From Phyto melanocephala (Eukaryota; Arthropoda; Insecta; Diptera; Rhinophoridae): 64,000 nucleotides of DNA. This document shows positions 33,997 to 44,214 of this stretch, piece after piece. The DNA is taken from NCBI GenBank assembly GCA_941918925.1, contig OW799236.1:66178685-66242684 (forward strand), written 5' to 3'. Numbering within the stretch: the first letter of the stretch is position 1; the number at the start of each line of letters is the position of its first letter. The notes beneath the pieces were generated by a model that worked only from the letters and a program-made list of their open reading frames with translations, searched no databases and had not been told where the DNA came from. Position numbers and translations under genes: made by a program.

Positions 33997-35149
33997 CCCT
34001 TTATCGGGCAACTTGACATTTTAAGTGCAAATAGTTATTTTTCGATTTCTATTACTAAAATAAAAACACATATTTAGTCAAAAATTTTTTAAAAAAATTT
34101 TTTACTTGTGAATTTAAAAAAAAACTGGTTTGTTACAGAAATGTTACATTGCCTGAAAAGTATTTAATATTTTATGATAGATGAAATGCACGGAAGCAGT
34201 TATTATTTTTGTTATAGCACAATGCAACACCACAGTTTTCGCACAAAGTTTGTGACACGCCTTGGCAATTTGGCATTTTGCACCGTATTCTCTTTTCGGT
34301 CCATACTCGCCAATGACCAACCTGGTCTTGACGCACAGCTGGTGGTGGAGCATGTTGAGCCGGTCCTTTGAATTTTTTTGCTTGTAAATCAGATTCAATT
34401 GAATTTGAATTGTAGTTGTTGCTCGTTCAGAACTAGCTGTTTCTTTTTCCAAAGAATATTCTCATAACGCTTTTTTTGGTATTGCCTACTTTCTGCTGCT
34501 TGTTTTGGTAAAGCGACCGAAGTTGGAGATTCTGAATATGGAGTCACATATTCGAAAACGGAGCCTTGTACGTCTACTAAATAATCAGGATCATAAGCAA
34601 CGTCTTTGAAAATTGAGTCGTCTACATCTACACAATATTCAGGATCAGCCACACTATCATCGTCAAAATCAAGTCCATCCTCACTTTCCTCAAGAATTTC
34701 TAAAATTTTTGCATTCGTCAATGACATATTTGCATCTAGGCAACAAAAAAAGGCATATTACTGGGCAATGTGACATAAATGTTACAAACAGAAATTAACC
34801 AAATACAAGTTGAATATGGTTTGCTTTCAGTTGTATTTTATAAAAATCACTTTATTATATACTTACGCACTTATTATTAACCAAGAAAATAATATGTATA
34901 TCGTAAGTCTGATTTTTGCACTAAAAACTTAAACGCTTGTTATAGTTTGAAATTTTTTTCAGCAACAAAATTTTGGCACAGAAAAATATGTGATAATAAT
35001 GTTGTCCCGTTATATTTTACTTGTTTTTTATTGTACACGGTATGCACTAGTTATGTCACAACGCCTAAAGTATTAAAATTTATAAAACACAGCAATATAC
35101 GGCAAATTTTAGGGTATGTGACATTACTGTTACATGGCCAGATAAAGGG
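33997..35149 (-). mobile_element. piggyBac-superfamily deletion derivative with TTAA target duplication
   Basis: TTAA at 33993-33996 and 35150-35153 flanks termini CCCTTTATCGGGCA and (reverse complement of the right end) CCCTTTATCTGGCCA. TTAA duplication plus CCC ends is diagnostic of piggyBac. The 1153-bp element is about half the length of an autonomous one and retains only the N- and C-terminal coding parts. Confidence 0.88.
34168..34727 (-). pseudogene. piggyBac transposase remnant (N-terminus and Cys-rich C-terminus)
   Basis: The start at 34727 gives MSLTNAKILEILEESEDG and an acidic N-terminus typical of piggyBac transposases. That frame stops at about 34395. A second frame encodes the C-terminal zinc-binding domain: HWRVWTEKRIRCKMPNCQG, CENCGVALC and CFRAFH, ending at a TAA near 34168. 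The DDD catalytic core between them has been deleted. The protein would have catalysed TTAA-specific cut and paste; this one cannot. Confidence 0.75.
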
Positions 35150-35296
35150 TTAAAACTCTTGTGGTGTAAATTTGAGTTTATTGGTATTTGTGAAGATAAT
35201 ACATATGCAGATTAAACTGCTGCATGAACAGCCTCATACAGTGATCATGTTTATGTGTCAATGAATAAACAGCTAACATCGAACACAAAGTAGCTA

Positions 35297-36265
35297 CCCA
35301 GCCTGCACAAAAGTACGACAATGTCTGAATCAGACAAGTCTTACATATATCTGACTTTTTTTACGGACATTTCGTACAGATTTCTGTAAGACATGTCTGG
35401 CAAATTTAATGTACGACACGTCTGATAGATTTCTGACTGATTTCGTACCGATATGTCGAAGGGATTTTATTCTTTATTGTTTACGGACATGTCTGATAGA
35501 TATCTGACTGATTTCGTACAGAAATGTCTAAGTTGTTTTCATTCCTTTTGTTAAGGATTTTTTGTTTTGTTTTTTCTTTACTTTACTTTTTTTTCTTTCT
35601 TTGCCTTTACCAATTTTGTAATCTTAATTTTGTTTGTTTTACAAATTATTTATTTAAGTCATAGAGTGCAACAAAATAGGTGATATTAAAAAATTTAATT
35701 TATTGGTGTGTTAAAAAAGTTTAAAAGTAATATAGAAAGTGATTGTTTTGTGATTAATAAACAATATATGTATATAAAAAGAGTGTCACGTCAGGCTTTT
35801 CGGAAAAATGTTCAAAAAGATGCGTATTTGGTTTTTCAAGTTGGCTTAAAATATTTAAAAGAATTGTTTTAACTATTATATCTGGCATATAAAGAATGTA
35901 TATGAATATATGTAATTAAGTAATAAATTAAATGAATAAAAAAATATAACATAAAACTGAGTTTTATTTTATTAAATATTTAAGACAAACATCCGACAAA
36001 CTTTCAGAAATCTGTCAGAAATCCATACGAATGTCGTATAATAAATCAGAATTTCCCTGCTTTTTCTTTCAGATTTCTGTAAGATTTCTATCAGACACGT
36101 CGGTAAAAAACTCAGAATTTCCCACGACATGTCTGTCAGAATTCGTGTCAACCACTTCATATGTTTGGCGGTCAGAAGTCTGACAGAATTCGTATAGAAT
36201 TCTTACTTGTTTGTCGACATTTCTTACAGACATCTGACAGATGTCGGACAATTTTGCAGGCTGGG
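35297..36265. mobile_element. Inverted-repeat element saturated with a TCTGACAGA/GACATGTC motif
   Basis: The ends CCCAGCCTGCA and TGCAGGCTGGG are inverted repeats flanked by TA (35295-35296, 36266-36267). About 240 bp inside the left end and 280 bp inside the right end consist of dozens of variants of GTCTGATAGATTTCTGAC / TTCGTACAGAAATGTC in both orientations. The middle (about 35540-35980) is ordinary AT-rich DNA. No transposase. TA flanks suggest Tc1/mariner-like mobilisation, but this is not proven. Confidence 0.72.
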
Positions 36266-36437
36266 TAACTGAGTACATGTTTGATCGAGTTTAACATTAG
36301 TAATCAAATGTTTGTTTATGTTGTAATCACGGTGAATACTGTTCGGTGTTCAATGAATTCTGTTCGATGTTCATGAACAGAAGGCATTGTTCGAACAGAA
36401 ACAACCAGTTTGAATACTCATGTTGTATTGCGTTTCC

Positions 36438-37169
36438 ATACGGCGCGCGTTGCTACGCCCCTTAATGAATCGAAATGCATTCTGAATTTAATTGAATATC
36501 AAGTGCAAAAACCTAAAAATTATAATTGTTTTTATGGGCGTGGCCCTGCCTACTTTTATAATCACGAAATTGTAAAGTCATAACAGCTCAATATGTGTGC
36601 GAAGTTTCAGAATAATCGGTCCAGTGCAAGTACCTCAAAATGATACCTTTTTTTATGGGCGTGGCACTGTCCACTTTTCTTATCACGAAATTATTTAGTC
36701 ATGACAGCTATATATGTGTGCAGAGCTTCAGAAAAATCGGTCTGGTGCAAGTACCTCAAAATTAAAACCTTTTTTTATGGGCGTGGCCCTTCCCACTTTT
36801 CTAAACACGAAATTATATGGTTGTGACAGCTTAGTATGTGTGCAAAGTTTCATAAAAATCGGTCCAGTGCAAGTACCTCAAAATTAAAACTTTTTTAGGG
36901 GCGTGGCCACGCCCACTTTTCTTATCAAGAAATTATTTAGTCATGACAGCTCGATATGTGTGCAAAGTTTCAGAAAAATCGGTCAAGTGCAAGTAGCTAA
37001 AACTGATAACTAATTTTTATGGGCGTGGCCCCGCCCACTTTTTTCCACCCATAAACACTCCCTGGTATGTGTACAACAACTTGCCAAATTTTGAGTCCGA
37101 TCGGTTTTACAGTATCGGAGTCTATAGCTAACACACACACACACAGAGTTTCACTTTTATATGTATAGA
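36438..37169 (-). mobile_element. Non-autonomous Helitron with five ~121-bp GGGCGTGGCC units
   Basis: On the minus strand the 5' end is TCTATACATATAAAAGTGAA followed by CTCTGTGTGTGTG, preceded by host A. The body has five units containing GGGCGTGGCCCCGCCCACTT (GGGCG at 36536, 36657, 36780, 36899, 37022). The 3' region is GGGGCGTAGCAACGCGCG. The final CTAG is not preserved here, but it is in the sister copy at 61752-62512. Non-coding. Confidence 0.75.
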
Positions 37170-37515
37170 TGAATTCTGTTTAGTGTTAAAGTTTTCAGGA
37201 ACACGAGGCTTGCAATTTACGTACATTAACGATTTTATTATTTTTTTTATGAAAAAGAACTTAAAAATGACCGTATGTAAAAATTATAAATAATTTTATT
37301 AGTTTTTAGGGTTATTTTATTTATTTTTTTTAATGTTGATCTCCTTTATTTGTAAGCTCCTTTAATTAAATAAGTAATTCTACGAGGAATGTACCTGGTT
37401 TTTCGTTTTTTTATTTCATTTTAAAACAATATTTTATTTTCATATGTAAATACAATACATAGGTATACCTTAAATAATACGTGAAATAATAGTGAATATA
37501 AAAAATATATACATA
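37170..37515. other. Spacer between two oppositely oriented Helitrons
   Basis: AT-rich; no feature recognised. The two Helitron 5' ends face each other across it. Confidence 0.5.
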
Positions 37516-40500
37516 TCTATATATATAAAAGAGTAACGTGACTGACTGACTGACTGACTGACTGATTCATCATCGCACAGCCAAAACGCTAAGAGCTAGA
37601 GACATGAAATTTGGACAATCGGTTCCTCTTTCGATGTATAGCTCCACTAAGAAGGGATTTTTGGAAATTCGTACTTTAAGGGGGTAAAAAAGGGTAAAAA
37701 CGGGTAAAATCGGTAATCTTATATCTGCTAAACTAAAAATGATACAAATTAAATTGAAAAAGTATTGTAATTTACACAAAAAATAACCTCACAGGTGTCT
37801 GGCCTTTTTTGGAATTTTCAACCCCTAAGGGGAAAAAACGGGTAAAAACTATAATTTGGTACTTTTTTGGTACCTTATGTTACTTCCAAACGCATAAAGC
37901 TAGGAAAAAAATTTAAACCGTATTAAGTAATCCGCAAAAAAATATTAATAGGAATTCGGCACTTTTTTCAAATTCATATGTATAAGGGGTAAAAATTGTG
38001 CCTTTTTTTGGTACTTTTTTTAAAATAAACTTTTCTTATATTATTCAATTGGACAAAATTTGACAATTATTATTTCCTAATAGAATATGGACAACTTAAA
38101 TAGTTGTCCATATGACAACATTTTTGGAAACTTTTCGGGGGACAAAAAAGGTACCAAAAAGGGGAAAATTCCGGAAAATGTATGTAATTCCTAATTAGAC
38201 GGTAAATTTTCATAAAATGTTTAATTGGGATTTCACTAGACATAAAAAATTATGTAGTTTAGTAAAAATTTAAACACATTCATAACAGGGTAGAAAAGGG
38301 AAAAATCGGGAAGAGTTTGGTACTTTTTCGAACATAGTTACTTTTATGCGAAAAAGAGTAGATTTACTGACTTTAAATCATGTCTATTAAAATATTTTGT
38401 TACATAGATATTTGAACATTTTAAACTTACAATTTGGAACTTGGACCAAAAATGTACTTTTTCGCTTTTCTATGGTACTTTTTGTATTTTCTACGTTTAT
38501 GAAGGTAGGATTGTACAATCAAGGACTATTGATTTCAGGTGAGACTAAAAATGTTATGGGCGACCAAAAAGGTACTTTTTTGAATTTTTGTGGTACTTTT
38601 GGTATTTTCAACGTTTGCGAAGCTAGAATTTTAAAATTAATGGCTATTGATACAAGGTGAGACCGAAAATGTTATGGTCGAACAAAAAGGTACTTTTTTG
38701 AATTTTTGTGGTACTTTTGGTATTTTCTACGTTTGCGAAGCTAGAATTTTAAAAATAGTGGCTATTGATACAAGGTGAGACCGAAAATGTTATGGTCGAC
38801 CAAAAAGGTACTTTTTTGAATTTTTGTGGTACTTTTGGTATTTTCTACGTTTATAAAGGTAGGATTGTACAATCAAGGACTATTGATTCCAGGTGAGACT
38901 AAAAATGTAATGGGCGACCAAAAAGGTACTTTTTTGAATTTTTTGTGGTACTTTTGGTATTTTCAACGTTTGCGAAGCTAGAATTTTAAAATTAGTGGCT
39001 ATTGATACAAGGTGAGACCGAAAATGTTATGGTCGACCAAAAAGGTACTTTTTTGAATTTTTGTGGTACTTTTGGTATTTTCAACGTTTATGAAGGTAGG
39101 ATTGTACAATCAAGGACTATTGATTCCAGGTGAGACTAAAAATGTTATGGGCGACCAAAAAATACTTTTTTGAATTTTTGCGGTACCTTTTGTATGTTCA
39201 AGGTTTATGAAGGTAGGATTGTACAATCAAGGACTATTGATTCCAGGTGAGACTAAAAATTTTATGGGCGACCAAAAAGGTACTTTCTTGAATTTTTATG
39301 GTACTTTTTGTATTTTCAACGTTTGCGAAGCTAGAATTTTAAAATTAGTGGCTATTGATACAAGGTGAGACCGAAAATGTTATGGTCGACCAAAAAGGTA
39401 CTTTTTTGAATTTTTGTGGTACTTTTGGTATTTTCTACGTTTATAAAGGTAGGATTGTACAATCAAGGACTATTGATTCCAGGTGAGACTAAAAATGTTA
39501 TGGGTGACGAAAAAGGTACTTTTTTGAATTTTTATGGTACTTTTTGTATTTTCAACGTTTGCGAAGCTAGAATTTTAAAATTAGTGGCTATTGATACAAG
39601 GTGAGACCGAAAATGTTATGGTCGACCAAAAAGGTACTTTTTTGAATTTTTGTGGTACTTTTGGTATTTTCTACGTTTATGAAGGTAGGATTGTACAATC
39701 AAGGACTATTGATTCCAGGTGAGACTAAAAATGTTATGGGCGACCAAAAAGGTACTTTTTTGAATTTTTGCGGTACCTTTTGTATGTTCAAGGTTTATGA
39801 AGGTAGGATTGTACAATCAAGGACTATTGATTCCAGGTAAGACAAAAAATGTTATGTGTGATCAAAAAGGTACTTTTTTGAATTTTCATGGTACTTTTTG
39901 TATTTTCAACGTTTGCGAAGCTAGAACTTTCAAATTAGTTACAATTGATACAAGGTGAGACTGAAAATGTCATGGGCAACCAAAAAAGTACTTTTTTGAT
40001 TTTTAAGATACTTTTGGTATTTTCTACGTCTATGAAGGTGGGATTGTACAATGAAGGACTTTTGATTCCAGGTGAAACTGAAAGTGTTATGGGCGACCAA
40101 GATGGTACTTTTTAAATTTTTAAGGTACTTTTTGTATTTTCTACGTTTATGAAGGTAGGATCTTACAATCAAGGACTTTTGACTCCAGGTGAAATTGAAA
40201 ATGTTATGGGCGACCACAAAGGTACTTTTTTGAATTTTTATGGTACTTTTTGTATTTTTAACGTTTGCGAAGCAAGAATTTCGAAATTAGTGATACAAGG
40301 TAAGGCTAAATATGTTATGGGCGATCGAAAAGGTACTTTTCTGAATTTTAATGGGAATTTTTGTATTTCCTACGTTTATAAAACTAAAATAGTGAAATAA
40401 AGGATTGTTGATTCAATTTGAAAATTAAAATTATATTGGAGACACAAAAAAGCCTTTTCGCATTTTTATTGTACTCTTTGAATTTTTACGTTTGTAAACA

Positions 40501-40665
40501 TAGATTCTTAAAAGTAGTGTTTTTTGATTCGAGGTCTAACTCCTAATATTATGGACGAACAAAATTACTTTTTCTCCTTTTATATATTTTGTATACATAG
40601 AATTCTGAAATAGTATTCAATAAATAGTAAGAACTGCGCTAACGAAGTAGCGGGTTAAATGCTAG
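37516..40665 (+). mobile_element. Complete 3.15-kb non-autonomous Helitron
   Basis: The 5' end is TCTATATATATAAAAG, preceded by A (37515). A GACT run follows at 37541-37564. The 3' end has the hairpin CGCTA-ACGAAG-TAGCG, then GGGTTAAATG and CTAG, followed by T (40666). A|TC...CTAG|T insertion without duplication is the Helitron signature. There is no Rep/helicase frame. Most of the body is a tandem array (next entry). Confidence 0.88.
38538..40420 (+). repeat. ~16-unit tandem array, 118-bp period, two interleaved unit types
   Basis: Units begin GGTGAGACYRAAAATGTTATG at 38538, 38656, 38774, 38892, 39010, 39128 and onward, each containing AAAAAGGTACTTTTTTGAAT. Type A ends TTTGCGAAGCTAGAATTTTA..., type B ends TTTATGAAGGTAGGATTGTA.... 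The observed order is A A B A B B A B A B B A B B A. Open frames across it are incidental because 118 is not a multiple of three. The array decays toward 40560. Confidence 0.9.
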
Positions 40666-42136
40666 TACCTTATAAAATGCATTTAAAAATCAATTAAGGT
40701 AGTATCGGGTACATTAAAAAAAAATAAATAAATTGATCGGAAACTACTGCATTTATTTTCTTTTTATATAAATTTGTTAATGTGTTCGAACTTTGATTGA
40801 ACACGCTGATCTTTTATTATTGTTTGAACTGTTCAACACTATTTTCACTACGTTTACTAGTGTTCATGATTATGAATACATACAATCGGTCGTATTCATG
40901 TTTATGATCATACTTGTTTGGTACTGTTTATTGTTCATACTTGTCCACTCATCGGTACTTGTCGGCAATAAACACAAACAAGTTAAACATAAAAAATAAA
41001 GTGAGCGTCTTCAGACACAGATTTTCTGTGTTCATGCAGCAGTCTAATGCAGATCTTCAAAACAGATAATTGAATTTCTGCACTTTAAAAACTTCTTCAA
41101 AAAAATATTTTGCATTATTGCAAATGAAAATTTATAAAAAAAAAACTAAATTGTTTACCAAAGCTACATTTTTAAATTTAAAAATTATATGTGTAAAGAA
41201 CTGTTTTTATTGTATCCCCACGTGTTAGTGCAGGGTGAATAATAATCAGCTGATTCACATATAGCACTATTAGTTGTTTAAATTTTCCTAAAACAATTTG
41301 TATTTAAAAAGAAATACACTATTAAACTACATTTGTATGTATATTTATAAAATATACTTACATACTATATAAAAAAATATCTAAAATTAATTAAACAAAT
41401 ATTGAAATTGTACGAAAATTAAATAAATATAAATGCTTTTATTTTATGCACGTAGTTTTTGGCGTCGAACATGTTTTTACCACATGAAAAAACCGCAAAA
41501 GTAGCTCAGGCTGAAAGCAGAAAATGTGACAAATCTGATGTGAATTAAAAATGGCAAATAGACAAAAGCTACAAAACATAGCAAAGTTAAAAAAATTCCC
41601 TAATAATTATTTTTCCGTAGGTTGAATATTATTTTTTTTTCACATGAGCAATCGCGGAAAAATAAAAAAAAACAAAATTTTCTTTTGACATTTTAACAAC
41701 CGCAAATGATAAAATATGTCAAATGTCTATTTTATGCCATAGGCACTATAACGAATTCAAGCTGAAACACATGCTCACACACATATAAACATACGTACGT
41801 AAGTATTAATATACATGAATATTAATCAACACACGGATGTAAATGTGTATACACATTGAATCAAGCGCACAACATCTGTACACTAAATGCAGATGACAAA
41901 TGATTATTTGTTAAATTTTAACAAATTTTAAGTTGATGGAAAATTGTTTGCACAAATAATATTTCATACTTTTTGGAAAACCATCTTTCACAAGTTGAAA
42001 AAAAATCAATAAGAAGAAGAATGAAAAATATACTCTTCTTGAGTACTAATTGTGCAATATGCTCTTAAAGCCGTAGTCTGTTAGTACTTTGTCAAATGAA
42101 ACATAAAAAGATTATAGCAGAAAAAGAAGAAAACAA
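40666..42136. other. Unannotated AT-rich region
   Basis: No coding or repeat assignment. Two related words (CACATGAAAAAACCGCAAAA at 41482 and CACATGAGCAATCGCGGAAA at 41641) lie 160 bp apart in direct orientation. Confidence 0.5.
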
Positions 42137-42200
42137 ATAAAAATTCTATATTCGGCCGTGCCGAATCTGAAAATACACTTCACCATTTTGTTCAAAGTAA
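42137..42200 (-). mobile_element. INE-A 3' end fragment
   Basis: Contains ATTCTATATTCGGCCGTGCCGAATCTG, the terminal hairpin ATTCGGC-CGT-GCCGAAT, followed by ACACTTCACC. The rest of the element is not seen. Confidence 0.55.
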
Positions 42201-42720
42201 AGTGACGACAGCGTAGCTTAGCCTAGATTTTATATGATTAAAATGCTATACGTCATTTTACTTTATTATTTTCGATGCCATATTTGATTTTGAATTTTTA
42301 CATATCCTCCAAAATTTTTTTTCGAATTTTGTAAGCAGTGTTGACTTTATTCCATTACCGTTATAAATTCATGAAAATGAATAAATTGCTTGCTCACGAA
42401 AGCACAACAATGTATGTCTTCTCTAATGCTTTGTATTTCAGCACTACGAAAAATAAAGCAAATATATTTAAATATACATTTTTTCTTTATATTTTCCTTT
42501 ACGGGGTGCTTCATATTTTAGCAGTGAGCAACAGGAAGGTATATTAAGCTGTTCAAGATAAGGCTGAAATAAGCTCTTCTTAATTACAAAAAAACCTACG
42601 AAATGAAGCATCGCAGATAAAAATCATGCCCTCTAGAAGGAAGTAAGCTTTAAGGAAGCTCAAGAAGAGCTATTTTTGAATAAAGTTTTTTCGTCGGTAG
42701 GTGATTGTATTTTATTAGTC
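42201..42720. other. Unannotated stretch
   Basis: An open frame at 42338-42544 has no recognisable features and AT-driven composition; not called as a gene. Confidence 0.4.
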
Positions 42721-42732
42721 AACGCCTGGGTT

Positions 42733-42916
42733 ACACCTGGGACACCATCTCTCTTAGATGAACTAAATAATCGCAATCTCTACAATTTATTTTAATTTCG
42801 AAAACCAGATTTAGTCTGGCATTGGCTGGACTTTCATCTACTAATTATAGATTTAAGATTTGATTACTTATTGTTAGTTCATAAACATATATGAAGATAC
42901 AATAAATATTAGTTTG

Positions 42917-42946
<30 letters not shown>
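42733..42946 (+). mobile_element. Retroposed insertion with poly(A) and 12-bp target duplication
   Basis: AACGCCTGGGTT at 42721-42732 is repeated at 42947-42958. Between them are about 184 bp of unique sequence, an AATAAA signal (about 42901), and 30 As. This is the signature of target-primed reverse transcription. The body has no clear frame; it is either a 5'-truncated LINE 3' end or a processed transcript. The intact duplication and long A-run indicate a young insertion. Confidence 0.85.
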
Positions 42947-42949
<3 letters not shown>

Positions 42950-43130
42950 GCCTGGGTTGAGAAAAAAATTATCCGCCATTTCGTTAAGAAAGCCATCTTG
43001 GATTTGAGCTTTTTCACAGTTTACTGTTGTCTACTGTTCAAGCCCTTTCATTTGATATTATTATGGGGGTTACATTTTTACACAATTTCCTCTTGAAAAC
43101 CTCGCATCGTAAAATTATGAAATAAGTTTG

Positions 43131-43472
43131 AGTATGTATGTATGTATTTGCTTTAACCAGTATACCACGCTTGTATAAATTTGTTGAGAAAAACGAGGTG
43201 GTTTCGATTTTTTCCTCATATCTCAGTTGTTTTGAATCGATTTTTATGATTTTCAATATTGATTTGCTCCCGAATTTTCTTTCTACTTTGATATTACACA
43301 TGGGTCTGTGCGATGTCAGGGGCTTCAAAATACACACGGACAGTCGGACAGACAGACGGACATTGCTCCACAAACTTTCCAAATCATAAATTTTTAGAAA
43401 ATATATACTCCATGGGGAAGAAAACAAATACTGTAATTTCCCTCGAAATGACTAACACTCTCTGTGAAGGGT
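43131..43472 (-). mobile_element. INE-A repeat, truncated, 5' half
   Basis: GTATGTATGTAT core at 43135, then ACGAGGTGGTTTCGATTTTT (compare ACGAGGTGGTCGTGGTTTTT at 7015), GGACAGTCGGACAGACAGAC, ATATATACTCCATGGGG, and the end GTGAAGGGTATGAAAA. The hairpin end is missing. Confidence 0.65.
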
Positions 43473-43850
43473 ATGAAAACGAATGTCTTATGTCTGTAGA
43501 CTATTATGAATAGCTGTAGATATTAATTGATCTTAAATAAAATTAGCTGAAATTAGCTGAAAACACGTCTATATTATAGAATAATAAATATATTATAAAA
43601 TAGAATTGTTCAAATTTATATGTTTTTGTGTCAAGAATTCATTTTGAAGAAACGGGTGATTAAATTTTGTATTACTCATATAAAATATTAAAAAGAGGTC
43701 AATCAGCAGTTAAAGTTCTAGTAAGTTCATATTTATATAGTTAAGAAACAGACTTTGTTCCTAATAAATATCATAGAGAGCTTTCACTTTATTGCAGATG
43801 GGACTAAACTGAGAATTCCCAGCAGCTCGATATATTCTAACCATAATATA
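43473..43850. other. Spacer with a partial copy of the 29903 repeat
   Basis: GGTCAATCAGCAGTTAAAGT at about 43697 matches the duplicated repeat (GGCCAATCAGCAGATTAAAG); otherwise AT-rich. Confidence 0.4.
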
Positions 43851-44082
43851 AAGGGTGGTTAAATTTTAAGGGGCGATGTTGATTTCGAATAAAACACAAC
43901 TATTTGCATTTTGATTAAAAGCCCATTTTCATAATAAGCTGAATAACTTTAACGCGTTGCTCTTTCCATGGTTCAAATTAAGTTAGATTGAAATTGAGAA
44001 ATGTCAAAGAAAATGCAGAAAAAAACTTGACATTTGGGTGTGGTTCATATTCAACATCTGCCCCTAATATTAACTACCCTTT
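43851..44082 (-). mobile_element. 232-bp mariner MITE
   Basis: The left end AAGGGTGGTTAAATTTTAAG and the right end (reverse complement AAAGGGTAGTTAATATTAGG) are imperfect inverted repeats. The minus strand keeps the transposase leader and start (ACCATGGAAAGAGCAACGC) and the first codons before a deletion. Left flank is TA; the right flank is TG, probably a mutated TA. Confidence 0.7.
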
Positions 44083-44214
44083 GAAAGTAACTATTTGAAA
44101 TTCAATTAATTATGATGATTGGAGAAACATGAAATAAAATTTTAATTAGTAGTATTTATTTCGTAAATGAAATTCATATTTATTATTTCTGTGTTGACGC
44201 AACAGGTTTTATTT

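Noticed and set aside
38397..40400. Several short frames sharing GETKNVMGD residues as a repeated protein
   Set aside because: Products of the 118-bp array read in varying frames; stops occur every unit or two.
37516..40665. Regular repeats reminiscent of a CRISPR array
   Set aside because: 118-bp period with no unique spacers, inside Helitron ends, in a eukaryotic context.
42914..43096. Frame beginning with poly-Lys
   Set aside because: Starts in the poly(A) tail of the retroposon.
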